Of a stretch of DNA of 34,927 bases, positions 14,677 through 22,334 are shown one piece after another. This DNA is from CAYJRR01 sp964372275 [NCBI: uncultured bacterium]. GTDB lineage: Bacteria; CAYJRR01. The stretch is taken from contig CAYJRR010000040.1 in assembly GCA_964372275.1 (NCBI GenBank), forward strand, positions 1-34,927, in the 5' to 3' direction. The position numbers and the translations under genes were made by a program. The stretch's first letter is position 1. The number at the start of each line of letters is the position of its first letter. The notes beneath the pieces are model-generated. The model saw only the letters and a program-made list of their open reading frames with translations. It ran no database searches and was not told the origin of the DNA.

Positions 14677-16494
14677 TCAGCCGTCCACCCCGGGGATGAG
14701 CAGGTTCTTCCGCATCTCCTCGCGTTCGAGGAACGGCGCGAGGTCCTCCAGCGGGGAGCTGACCATCCGACCGTCCGGCAACTTGCGGGAGGCCGCCTTC
14801 GGCGCGAACGGCTGCTTCAGGTCGAGCATCACCTCGGCCATCTGCGCGCCGTCCCCGTCGAGCGTCTCGCGGATCCCCGCCTCCATCGCCGCGTGGTTGG
14901 CGATCCGGCGGAACGGGATCCCGAACGCCGCCGCCAACTTCTCGAAGTCGGGGAACCCCAGCCCGCTCTCGGTGCCGCACCCGACGACGTTGTCGGGGAA
15001 GTAGTTCTGCTGCGTCTGGCGGATCGAGTGGTACCCCTGGTTGTTGAGGACGAAGATCTTGATCGGCAGCCGGTGGGTGACGATCGTCTGCAGCTCCTGG
15101 AGGTTCATCATGATGCTGCCATCGCCGGCGAGGCAGACGACGCGGCCGCGCCCGAGCGCGAAGCTGGCGCCGATCGCCGCCGGAAGGTCGTATCCCATCG
15201 GGGCGCAACCGGAGTTGGTGTAGTAGCGCTGTCCGCGCTTGATCCGCGCCGCCTGCTGCGTCACGACGCACGCCGTGCCGTCGCCCGTGACGACCTTCTC
15301 CCCTTCCGGCAACACTTTCGTCAACGCGTCGACGAAACAGTAGGGGTTCACCCGCTCACGCTCTTCCCAATACTCCGGGAGCACCACCGGATAGCGTCGC
15401 CGCCGCTCCTGGCACCACGCGAGGTAGTCTCGGTGCGCCGCCGTCGGTCCGCCGTACGGCGCGTCGAGCAGCGCCCCGACGGCGTCGTTCAGGTCGGCGT
15501 GGACCGGGTCGTCGATCGCAAGCGTCGGCTTGGCGAGCTCCGCCGCGTCGGCGTCGATCATCACCTTGTGGGCCGCGCGCGCGAACGTCCCCCAGTTGTA
15601 GCCAACCTGGCGGATGTTGAGCCGGCTGCCGAGCACCAGCAGGAAGTCGGCGTTTTGCACCGCGAAGTTTCCCGGGCGATCGCCGACCGATCCCGGCCGC
15701 CCGCAATTTCGCGGATCGTCGTCGGGGAGGAGGTCGTGCGCGTTCCATCCGGTCGTCGCCGGGATCCCGAGCTTGGCCACCAGGCGCAAGAACGCCTCGT
15801 GCGCCCCGGAGATCCGCACCCCGGCGCCGGCGAGGATCGCCGGCCGCTTCGCCTCGGCGAGCTTCGCCAGGATCCGCGTCGCCGCGGCGCGCACGTCGGC
15901 GGTGCCGCGCGTCGAGGCGGCGTCCTCCGCCGGGTCGTAGCCGCGGAGCGTCGCGGGGTCGACGAGCGCCCCCTGCACGTTCATCGGCACGTCGATCCAG
16001 ACCGGCCCGGGCCGCCCGGCGCATGCCAGGTGGAGCGCACGCTCGAGGTGGTAGCGGATCGTCGCCGGGTCGACGACCATCTCGGCGTACTTGGTGATCG
16101 GCTTCACCAGTTGCGCGATGTCGATCTCCTGATCGCCGAGCTGACGCAACGGAAGCCTCGTGCTGCGCACCACCGTCTCGAACTTCACCTGTCCCGAGAC
16201 GACGATCATCGCCAGGGAGTCGACCCACGCCCCCCACACGCCGGTGAGCGCGTTCGTCCCGCCGGGTCCGGTGGTGACGTTCACGGCCGCGAGCCGCCGC
16301 GTCATCCGGAAGTAGCTCTCGGCCGCCATCGCCGCCGACTGCTCGTGGTGGCAGGCGACGTAGTCGATCCCGTCGGCGCGGCCGAACGCGTCGTTCAGGT
16401 GCATCGCCCCGCCGCCGGTCACCAGGAAGACGTGTCGGATGCCGGCCGCGGCGAGACGCTGCGCGATGTAGTCGGCGACCCGGACCGAAGGCAT
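14677..16494 (-). CDS. Thiamine diphosphate-dependent (acetolactate synthase-like) enzyme
   Basis: A 605-residue TPP enzyme with three domains. The Pyr domain contains TGGGAMHLNDAF and the catalytic Glu51 (CHHEQSAAMAAES), and VTTGPGGTNALTGV. The central domain contains NADFLLVLGSRLN. The PP domain binds the cofactor with GDGS (457-460) through NN (484-485). The family transfers an activated acyl group from a 2-keto acid. Precedents in sugar pathways are YerE, which adds a two-carbon branch to CDP-3,6-dideoxy-4-ketoglucose, and IolD, which opens a cyclitol dione. Both fit the neighbours, which make a CDP-dideoxyketosugar or a cyclitol. It is the first gene of the minus-strand operon. ATG 16494 is chosen; a TTG at 16500 (two codons earlier) is possible. 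Confidence 0.88.
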   Translation of the reverse strand: MPSVRVADYIAQRLAAAGIRHVFLVTGGGAMHLNDAFGRADGIDYVACHHEQSAAMAAESYFRMTRRLAAVNVTTGPGGTNALTGVWGAWVDSLAMIVVSGQVKFETVVRSTRLPLRQLGDQEIDIAQLVKPITKYAEMVVDPATIRYHLERALHLACAGRPGPVWIDVPMNVQGALVDPATLRGYDPAEDAASTRGTADVRAAATRILAKLAEAKRPAILAGAGVRISGAHEAFLRLVAKLGIPATTGWNAHDLLPDDDPRNCGRPGSVGDRPGNFAVQNADFLLVLGSRLNIRQVGYNWGTFARAAHKVMIDADAAELAKPTLAIDDPVHADLNDAVGALLDAPYGGPTAAHRDYLAWCQERRRRYPVVLPEYWEERERVNPYCFVDALTKVLPEGEKVVTGDGTACVVTQQAARIKRGQRYYTNSGCAPMGYDLPAAIGASFALGRGRVVCLAGDGSIMMNLQELQTIVTHRLPIKIFVLNNQGYHSIRQTQQNYFPDNVVGCGTESGLGFPDFEKLAAAFGIPFRRIANHAAMEAGIRETLDGDGAQMAEVMLDLKQPFAPKAASRKLPDGRMVSSPLEDLAPFLEREEMRKNLLIPGVDG

Positions 16495-16574
16495 CGGCAA
16501 GGGAGACTACCGTTCCTGCCGGGGCGAGACCAACGTGCCGGTGACGGCCCGCGCGCCGTCGACCATGCGGACGC

Positions 16575-16603
16575 TTGGCTCGCCGCGTCATCCGGAGTAC
16601 CCT
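16575..16603 (+). promoter_or_regulatory. Sigma70-like promoter for the diiron protein gene
   Basis: TTGGCT (16575-16580), 17-nt spacer, TACCCT (16598-16603). Transcription would start near 16610 and leave a leader of about 58 nt that contains the GGGAGGG ribosome binding site. It lies in the 173-bp divergent gap with the minus-strand TPP-enzyme operon. Confidence 0.5.
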
Positions 16604-16667
16604 GGAGTCATTCGGGTCTTTCGCCCGCGCCTGTCGCCGATCCCCTCAGGGCCGCACGGGAGGGTCC

Positions 16668-17813
16668 ATGGCCATTGAAATCACCAGCACCGTCAGCAAC
16701 TTGCTGAAAAGCGGCGGCCTGCTCCGCGAGGCAACCGCGAGCGGCAACGTGCGGGTGTTGATGTCGCTTCTGGGGCCCGCCTATCGTGGATTCGTCCGGC
16801 GGCGTGGCAGGGGCGAGGACTTCACCGACATCGCCTCGGGCGGCTCCGCCAACTTCGACTGGCGCTACCGGCGCGAGTTTCCGGAGATGGCGCGGCTCTA
16901 CGAAGCGGCCAAGCGCTCCCAGTGGAACTCGACGACCGACCTGAACTGGTCGCGCACCGTCGATCCGTTCGGACGGCTGCGATTGATCCCCGACAAGTTC
17001 CTCCCGACGTCGGGCATGCGCTGTTGGCGGCGGCTGCGGCGCCGCGAGCGCGCCGTGCAGCGCCACGCGATGCTGTCGTGGCTATTGAGCCAGTTCCTCC
17101 ACGGCGAGCAGGGGGCGCTGTTCGCCGCCGCGCAGGTGACCGAAGGGGTGCCGTCGCTCGACGCGAAGCTGTTCGGCAGCACGCAGGTGGTCGACGAGGG
17201 GCGGCATGTCGAGGTGTTCCACGCCTACCTCACCCAGAAGCTCGAGCGGCTCTACGAGATCAACGACAACCTCTACGTCATCGTCGACGCGGTGATGAGC
17301 GACGCGCGCTTCGACATGAAGTTCCTCGGGATGCAGATCATGATCGAGGGGCTGGCGCTCGGCGCCTTCGGGATGCTGCGCCAGGTGACGGCGGAGCCGC
17401 TCCTCAAGGACCTCCTCCGCTTCGTCATCACCGACGAGGCGCGGCACGTCCACTACGGCGTGCTGATGCTGAAGGAGTTCTACGAGCAGACGACCGACCG
17501 GGAGCGGCGCGAGCGCGAGGACTGGGCTTTCGAGCTGACGCTGCTGATGCGCAACCGCTTCCTCGCCCACGAGATCTACGAGGAGTTCTACGAGCACGAG
17601 ATCTCCCGCGCCGAATGGGACCGCCGGATGGAGGAGTCGGGCCTGATGGCGCTGTTCCGCCGCACCATGTTCAAGCGGATCGTCCCCAACCTGAAGCGCA
17701 TCGGCCTGCTCACCGACCGGGTGCGGCCGCGCTACGAGCAGCTGGGCCTGCTCCAGTACGAGCACGAGAAGGCCGCCCCCGACGTCACCGCCGAAGAGCT
17801 GATGGCCGGCTGA
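16668..17813 (+). CDS. Ferritin-like diiron oxidase/oxygenase
   Basis: A 381-residue helical protein with two pairs of metal-ligand helices. Glu147 is in FLHGEQGALF, and Glu177 and His180 are in VVDEGRHVEVF. Glu227 is in IMIEGLALGAF, and Glu257 and His260 are in ITDEARHVHYG. This E...ExxH...E...ExxH order is the carboxylate-bridged diiron site of the ferritin-like superfamily, close to R2-type proteins and AurF-like N-oxygenases. The ATG at 16668 follows GGGAGGG. The substrate is unknown; no partner reductase or ferredoxin gene is adjacent. A CsgG-family gene follows, from its own likely promoter. Confidence 0.82.
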   Translation: MAIEITSTVSNLLKSGGLLREATASGNVRVLMSLLGPAYRGFVRRRGRGEDFTDIASGGSANFDWRYRREFPEMARLYEAAKRSQWNSTTDLNWSRTVDPFGRLRLIPDKFLPTSGMRCWRRLRRRERAVQRHAMLSWLLSQFLHGEQGALFAAAQVTEGVPSLDAKLFGSTQVVDEGRHVEVFHAYLTQKLERLYEINDNLYVIVDAVMSDARFDMKFLGMQIMIEGLALGAFGMLRQVTAEPLLKDLLRFVITDEARHVHYGVLMLKEFYEQTTDRERREREDWAFELTLLMRNRFLAHEIYEEFYEHEISRAEWDRRMEESGLMALFRRTMFKRIVPNLKRIGLLTDRVRPRYEQLGLLQYEHEKAAPDVTAEELMAG

Positions 17814-17879
17814 TTGCGCCGCCGGCGCCGACCGCGGTATGACGGGCCGTCGCATCGGCCTGGGTCCCGCGCCCAGGCC
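17814..17879 (+). promoter_or_regulatory. Promoter and leader hairpin before the CsgG-family gene
   Basis: TTGCGC (17814-17819), 18 nt, TATGAC (17838-17843). The leader then holds a perfect 8-bp inverted repeat, GGCCTGGG (17857-17864) and CCCAGGCC (17872-17879), with a 7-nt loop. The hairpin could end the upstream transcript or structure the new leader. The ribosome binding site GGAG (17887-17890) lies outside it. Confidence 0.45.
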
Positions 17880-17897
17880 CCCCTTCGGAGGCCCCGC

Positions 17898-18854
17898 ATG
17901 ACCGCATCCCGACGCGTTCTCCCGGCACTCGCCGCGCTCGTCCCCCTCGCCGCCGCCACCGGCGCCTCCGCCAAGGAGGAGAAGCGCTCGCCGAAGAAGG
18001 TGATCGCCGTCTCCAACTTCGAGGTGACGGCGCAGAAGTACGACGAGTCGGGCGGCTGGTACAACCGCGAGAAGCTGGGCGATGGCATGCGTTCGATGCT
18101 GGTCGAGGCGCTGCAGAAGACCGGCAAGTTCATCGTCGTCGAGCGCGGCGAGGGGCTGAAGGACATCAAGGAAGAACAGGCGCTGAAGAAGGCGGGCGAT
18201 TCGCGCGGCGCCGGCGCCGAAGGGGGCGCGCTGATGGCGGCGCAGGCCCTCTTCCGCGGGGAGATCACCGACTTCACGCCGGAGCAGCAGGGCGGGAAGT
18301 TCTCCACCGGGAACCTGGGCCCCTTGAGCGGCCTGTCGGTCGGGACCAAGAACGCCAGCGTCGGAGTTCTGGTCCGCTGGTTCGACACCACCTCGGGCGA
18401 GGTGATCGACAGCTGGCAGGCGAGCGAGAAGCAGTCGAGCGTCGGCTTCGCCGTGCAGGGCTACCACAAGATCCCGTTCGGGACCGAGGCCTATACCAAG
18501 ACGCCGATCGGCAAGGCGACGAACGCGGTGATCTCAAAGGTCGTCGACAAGATCGTCGCCGCCATGGCCAAGGTCCCGTTCCAGTGCAAGGTGATCAAGG
18601 CGACGGGGAGCGAGGTCTTCCTCAACGTCGGCTCCGATTCGGGGGTCGGCGTGGGGGACAAATACGAGCTCTACGGCATGGGGGAGGCACTGATCGATCC
18701 CGACACCGGCGCGAACCTCGGCGCCGACAAGACCAGGATCGGCGTGATCACCGTGACCAAGGTGCAGCCCAAGTTCTCGATCGCCACCTTCGAGGGTTCG
18801 CCTTCCGGCACCGCCAAGGCCGGCGACGTCGCACAGGCCCTCGGCGGCACGTGA
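17898..18854 (+). CDS. CsgG/HfaB-family outer-membrane assembly protein
   Basis: A 318-residue protein with a signal peptide (MTASRRVLPALAALVPLAAATGASA, likely cut before KEE). A CsgG-like domain follows: KVIAVSNFEV, LGDGMRSMLVEALQKTGKFIVVERG, MAAQALFRGEITDF, and VGVLVRWFDTTSGEVIDSWQASE. The C-terminal third (from about 225) is a separate small beta domain (VFLNVGSDSGVGVGDKYELY) common in these two-domain relatives. CsgG proteins form outer-membrane secretion pores in curli systems, but many relatives are isolated and of unknown role. No CsgA/B/E/F gene is near, and there is no lipobox Cys. The GGAG ribosome binding site is 7 nt upstream. Confidence 0.82.
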   Translation: MTASRRVLPALAALVPLAAATGASAKEEKRSPKKVIAVSNFEVTAQKYDESGGWYNREKLGDGMRSMLVEALQKTGKFIVVERGEGLKDIKEEQALKKAGDSRGAGAEGGALMAAQALFRGEITDFTPEQQGGKFSTGNLGPLSGLSVGTKNASVGVLVRWFDTTSGEVIDSWQASEKQSSVGFAVQGYHKIPFGTEAYTKTPIGKATNAVISKVVDKIVAAMAKVPFQCKVIKATGSEVFLNVGSDSGVGVGDKYELYGMGEALIDPDTGANLGADKTRIGVITVTKVQPKFSIATFEGSPSGTAKAGDVAQALGGT

Positions 18855-18859
18855 GGAAC

Positions 18860-18917
18860 GCGCGGGCGCGGAGGTCGCCCCCCGCGCCCGCGCCGTTCGC
18901 CGTCGCGTAGGACGGCG
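18860..18917. terminator. Two GC-rich hairpins between convergent genes
   Basis: GCGCGGGCGCGG (18860-18871) pairs perfectly with CCGCGCCCGCGC (18882-18893) over a 10-nt loop. A second hairpin follows, CGCCGTC (18898-18904) with GACGGCG (18911-18917). They sit between the CsgG-family stop and the stop of the minus-strand lipoprotein gene, so they probably serve both directions. No U-tract is visible. Confidence 0.6.
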
Positions 18918-18925
18918 CGTCTCGG

Positions 18926-20227
18926 TCAGCCGTTGAGGTTCACGTTGAGCAGCACCCGGACGGTCGCCTCGACCTGGGCCTGGGCGAGCGTTCCCAGCGT
19001 GACGTTGCCGGTGATCGAGGCCTCGATGGCGAGCACGAAGTCGCCGTAGGCGTCGACGATCGCCTCGACGTTCTCGCCCGCCGAGGTGAGGGCGCTCTCC
19101 AGCGTCCCCTGCGCGGTGGCGATCCCGCTCTGCACCTGGTCGACCGCGCCGCTGGCCCCGCTGCGCACCGATTCGAGCTGCGTCTTCAGCTCCGCCTGCA
19201 CATAGGCGTTGTAGCTGGCCCACGCCGACTCGATCTGCGACTGCACGCCGGCCGAAGCCTCGATCGAGGCCTCGAGCTGCGCGCGCGCCGACTCGAGCCC
19301 GTCGAGCACCGTCTGCGTGGCGCCGAGCGCGGCCATGCTCGCCTCGTTCGCGCGCCCGATCAGCTCCGCCTTCTCCGACTCCAGGCGCAGGCGGATCGAC
19401 TCGAGGATCTGCGAGGAGAACGAGACCGACGCGTTCACGAAGGCGCTCGCCTCGGCCTGGATCGACTGCGAGTACTGGCCGAGGGTGATCCCCGCCTCCT
19501 CGTAGCCCTCGATCACCGCTTCGAAATAGAGCTCGATCGCAGCCTCGACCTCGGCCTGGGTATCGGCGGTGTCCAGCGCCTCGTCGAGCTCGCCCTGGGC
19601 CTCCGCTTCGGCGGCGAGCGCGGCGTCGTAGGCCGAACGGACGATGCCGGACCCGGTGTAGAGGAGCATCTGGCCGCGCGCCCGCATCCCGGCGACGACC
19701 GACCGGGCCAGCGTCGAGACGTTGGTCGAGTAACTGGCGCCGGCGCGGACCGACGCGGCGACGGTGGCGTCGATGCGCGAGCGCAGGCCGCTGGTGGTGC
19801 AGTCCGAGTTCCAGCTCCCCTCGGCGCGGGCCTCGACGTAGACGTCCCCTTCGACGGTCGTCTCGTCGTTCATCGGCGGCGCCGTCACCCGGCCTCCGTC
19901 ACGAAGGCGCCCGGAGACGATCGCCTTCGCTTCGACGTTCCCCTCGGCCGTCACCAGCACGTCGGAGATCGACGATCCTTCGAAGCGGACCGTCAGCTCG
20001 TAGCGTCCCGAGGCGTCGGTCGTGACCTCGTCCGAGATCGCGCGTAGCGAGCCGTCCGCCTCCACCTGGAAGGCGGCGACGACCGCGCCGGAGACCGGCG
20101 CGAAGGCGCTGCCGTCGGTGACCTGACCCGAGATCGTTCCGCTCCCCTCCCCGGATCCGGACTCGCCGCCGCAACCGACGACCGCGGCCATTCCGAGGAG
20201 CCCCAGCGACCAACGAAGGTTCTTCAT
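18926..20227 (-). CDS. Lipoprotein with Ig/carboxypeptidase-regulatory-like and coiled-coil regions
   Basis: A 433-residue lipoprotein: MKNLRWSLGLLGMAAVVGC places the lipid-modified Cys at 19. Residues about 30-105 resemble a carboxypeptidase regulatory-like (CarboxypepD_reg/Ig-like) domain (GQVTDGSAFAPVSGAVVAAF, DASGRYELTVRF). From about 165 onward the protein is rich in Ala, Glu, Gln and Ser with few Pro, consistent with a long helical coiled coil (AEAEAQGELDEALDTADTQA and similar). It is likely anchored to the outer membrane as a stalk or adhesin-like surface protein, but no known family is certain. ATG 20227 has GGGAGGAA about 6 nt upstream. The leader contains a palindrome and a long hairpin (20269-20338). 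Confidence 0.8.
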   Translation of the reverse strand: MKNLRWSLGLLGMAAVVGCGGESGSGEGSGTISGQVTDGSAFAPVSGAVVAAFQVEADGSLRAISDEVTTDASGRYELTVRFEGSSISDVLVTAEGNVEAKAIVSGRLRDGGRVTAPPMNDETTVEGDVYVEARAEGSWNSDCTTSGLRSRIDATVAASVRAGASYSTNVSTLARSVVAGMRARGQMLLYTGSGIVRSAYDAALAAEAEAQGELDEALDTADTQAEVEAAIELYFEAVIEGYEEAGITLGQYSQSIQAEASAFVNASVSFSSQILESIRLRLESEKAELIGRANEASMAALGATQTVLDGLESARAQLEASIEASAGVQSQIESAWASYNAYVQAELKTQLESVRSGASGAVDQVQSGIATAQGTLESALTSAGENVEAIVDAYGDFVLAIEASITGNVTLGTLAQAQVEATVRVLLNVNLNG

Positions 20228-20268
20228 GTGCGTTCCTCCCGTCGAAGCGAACGCAGCAACCGGAGTGC

Positions 20269-20281
20269 CGGAGTCTCCGGG
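20269..20281. promoter_or_regulatory. Operator-like palindrome CCGGAG-T-CTCCGG
   Basis: A 13-nt perfect palindrome (6-bp arms, 1-nt centre) lies 42-54 nt before the lipoprotein start. It could bind a repressor or form part of the leader structure. No promoter consensus is clear in this GC-rich stretch. Confidence 0.35.
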
Positions 20282-20296
20282 TCCCGGCCGATCGCG

Positions 20297-20338
20297 CGGT
20301 TCGGAGCCACCGCGTGCGCCGGCTCACGCGGCGAACCG
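20297..20338. promoter_or_regulatory. Long composite hairpin in the lipoprotein leader
   Basis: An outer arm CGGTTCG (20297-20303) pairs with CGAACCG (20332-20338), and an inner arm CCGCGTG (20310-20316) with CACGCGG (20325-20331). This gives two 7-bp helices with a 6-nt bulge on one side only and an 8-nt apical loop. It lies between the interrupted barrel gene and the lipoprotein gene, both on the minus strand. It may be an attenuator, a terminator or a small mobile repeat. Confidence 0.5.
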
Positions 20339-20369
20339 GGACATCGGCGTCAGGGATGGCTGAAAGCGC

Positions 20370-20388
20370 GCTCCCGCCCGCCGGGAGC
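20370..20388 (-). terminator. Hairpin right after the distal stop of the barrel gene
   Basis: GCTCCCG (20370-20376) pairs with CGGGAGC (20382-20388) over a 5-nt loop. On the minus strand it begins at the last base of the TAG codon at 20390-20388 and is followed by CGCGCTTTC. Its position fits termination after the full-length barrel reading frame and not after the upstream TAA. Confidence 0.5.
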
Positions 20389-21017
20389 TACCGCCGTCCG
20401 ACCATCGGGATCTTGAAACCGACCGAGACGAGGACGCGGAAATCGTCGCCGGCGAACGAGCTCTCCACCTCTTCGTCTTCGAAGGACCCGGAGAGTTATC
20501 GGATCCGCTCGTAGCGGAGGTCGTCCCCGAGGAACACCATCCGCCAGGCGGCGACTCGAGCGCCGGCGCCCACCACGATGGCGACGCCGTTCATCGTCTC
20601 GCCGTTCACGCCGACGAACCGCGCGAGCGGGGAGAAGGCGATCATCGCGGTCGGCTCGACGACCGGCGGCCGGAAACGCGAGCGGGATCCGATCGCCATC
20701 GGGAAGAAGCGCGCGGCGAGGGCGGTGGTCGTCACGCTGCCGAGGCCGTTCTCCAGCTCGACCCGGCCGCTCGCCAGGTCGAGTTCCATCGCCAACAGCG
20801 GCGTCAGGCGGAAGCCCATGAATCCGCCGCCGGTGACGCCGCCGGTGAGGCGGTCCTCGTAGTCGGCGCCGAGCGGATTGTGATAGCCGACCTGCCCGCC
20901 GGCATAGGGCCCGGTCACCTGGTCGACGCGTCGGTACTGCGCCGCGGCGGGCGATGCCATCGCGAGCACGAGAAGCGCAGAGACGAGCGCACACCGGACT
21001 CCGTTCGCGAATCCCAC
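20388..21017 (-). pseudogene. Outer-membrane beta-barrel gene with in-frame TAA
   Basis: From GTG 21017 the frame encodes a signal peptide (ending ASPAAAQ) and alternating beta-strand sequence typical of small 8-strand barrels (GPYAGGQVGYHNPLG, VTGGGFMGFRLTPLLAMELD, VVVGAGARVAAWRMVFL after small changes). At codon 174 the frame hits TAA (20498-20496). The same frame then continues for 35 codons, ending with DDFRVLVSVGFKIPM, a typical closing strand of such barrels, and a TAG. A terminator-like hairpin follows that TAG. So the gene was originally about 209 codons long. It is now truncated, or the TAA is read through. Without the last strands the product would probably not fold in the outer membrane. 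The start codon has no strong ribosome binding site. Confidence 0.75.
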
Positions 21018-21380
21018 GACGACCCGAACGATAACCGCCCTCGGCGGAGACTGTCATCTTCGCGGGGATCGTCGCGACAAGACGTCACGAGACGAGTCGT
21101 CGCGATCTCGAGAGATTGAACCGCGGCTCCGTTCGCCGGCGTGTCGAGGTGGCGCGAGCGGCGGCGTGACGTCGGTCTCACGCGGTGCCCAATCGTGTCG
21201 CGGAATGGGCACGAAGCGGTCCAATTTTCGTCGCACCACCGCCTTTTCACGCGGCGAAACCCCTCGAATTTCCATGGAGTGGCGCCCTGGCCCGGTCCCT
21301 GCTCAACCCACGGTGCCGTCCGATCACCGGCGGCCAACCCCGAAACGCGTTTTCGCGCGGGGCGTCAGGAAGGAGGGCCG
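21018..21380. other. 363-bp divergent intergenic region
   Basis: It separates the minus-strand barrel gene from the plus-strand beta-barrel-like gene. I see no convincing ORF. Short palindromic stretches occur (GACGAGTCGTC at about 21093), and CGAAACGCGTTTTCG sits near the 3' end. The plus-strand ribosome binding site AAGGAGG is at 21370-21376. Both genes' promoters presumably lie here, but no consensus pair is clear. Confidence 0.5.
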
Positions 21381-22283
21381 ATGAGCCGCAACCGGATGGG
21401 GATCGCGATCGTTCCCCTGCTGATCTTCTCCCACGCCGCTTCCGCCCGCACGCTGGGCGATTCGGAGCCCGCGGTCGTTGAGGGCGCTTCGTTCGAGCCC
21501 TCCGCCGTCGCCGCGCCCGACACCACCATGGTCATCACCGCCCCTCCGACGCTGCCGCGGCGCGCCCGCGTCGCCGACCCCTGGTTCACCCGGGGCAGCG
21601 TCACGATGGCCGGCGGTCTCACGGCCTGGGACGCCGTGATGCCGGTTCCCGGGATGGCGGAGAAGGTGAACGCCTCCGCCCCGACCGGCGGATTCGACGT
21701 CGACCTCTACGGCCGGCAGATCGCCTTCCACCTTTCGTTCGCCGGGCTCGCTTCGAACCAGGCGTCGGCGCCCGTCGAAGGGATCGACAACGCCTCGCTG
21801 ACCAGCGGCGAGGTCCGCGCGAACCTCTCCGCCGCGCTCTGGAACTCGCACGGCGTCTTCGTCGGCGCGGGGCCCGGGATCGAAGGGCGCATCACCACGA
21901 TCGGAACGCTGGAGACGGGGGACGAGGCGTTCTCCAGCTGGCAGACGGTCGTCGCGGGGGCCGACGTGCGGATGCGCGTCTTCCTGGGGCCGCGGCTGTT
22001 CCTCACCGGGACGGTCTTCTACGGCCTGATGCCGTTGCAGGGGAGCTGGCAGACGGTCAACGCCGCCCCGCCGTCCGGCGACCAGAGCGATTGGCTCCAG
22101 GAGGGCTCGATCACCAAGTCGGCCGTCCTTTCGACCTCGATCGGCGCTTCGCTCCGGCCGGCCGAGTGGATCGCTCTTCACGGCGGCGTGGCGATCCGGT
22201 CGGCGACCCACGAGCTCGACGTCGGCGAGACCGGCAAGGAGAGCGGCCTCCGACCCTTCCTCGGGCTCGAGCTTCTGTACTAG
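21381..22283 (+). CDS. Probable outer-membrane beta-barrel protein
   Basis: A 300-residue protein with a signal peptide (MSRNRMGIAIVPLLIFSHAASA). It has a low-complexity stretch to about residue 60, then alternating strands (FDVDLYGRQIAFHLSFAGLA, VRANLSAALWNSHGVFVGAGPG, VRMRVFLGPRLFLTGTVFYG, GVAIRSATHELDVG) and ends in LGLELLY. An aromatic C-terminus after a beta strand is the usual Bam recognition signal. No family is recognised. ATG 21381 has an excellent ribosome binding site (AAGGAGG). It precedes the 22335 gene, which has its own likely promoter. Confidence 0.72.
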   Translation: MSRNRMGIAIVPLLIFSHAASARTLGDSEPAVVEGASFEPSAVAAPDTTMVITAPPTLPRRARVADPWFTRGSVTMAGGLTAWDAVMPVPGMAEKVNASAPTGGFDVDLYGRQIAFHLSFAGLASNQASAPVEGIDNASLTSGEVRANLSAALWNSHGVFVGAGPGIEGRITTIGTLETGDEAFSSWQTVVAGADVRMRVFLGPRLFLTGTVFYGLMPLQGSWQTVNAAPPSGDQSDWLQEGSITKSAVLSTSIGASLRPAEWIALHGGVAIRSATHELDVGETGKESGLRPFLGLELLY

Positions 22284-22321
22284 CGCCCGCGCGGTCTGCC
22301 CCTCGCCCGGGCCAATCGTGG

Positions 22322-22327
22322 TAGATT
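22322..22327 (+). promoter_or_regulatory. Likely -10 element for a leaderless transcript
   Basis: TAGATT lies 7 nt before the GTG start at 22335 and no Shine-Dalgarno separates them. No clear -35 is seen 16-18 nt upstream. Confidence 0.4.
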
Positions 22328-22334
22328 CCCGGCC

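Noticed and set aside
20388-21017. TAA reassigned to a sense codon
   Set aside because: TAA is used as a normal stop at 26860-26862, and a single in-frame case is better explained by mutation.
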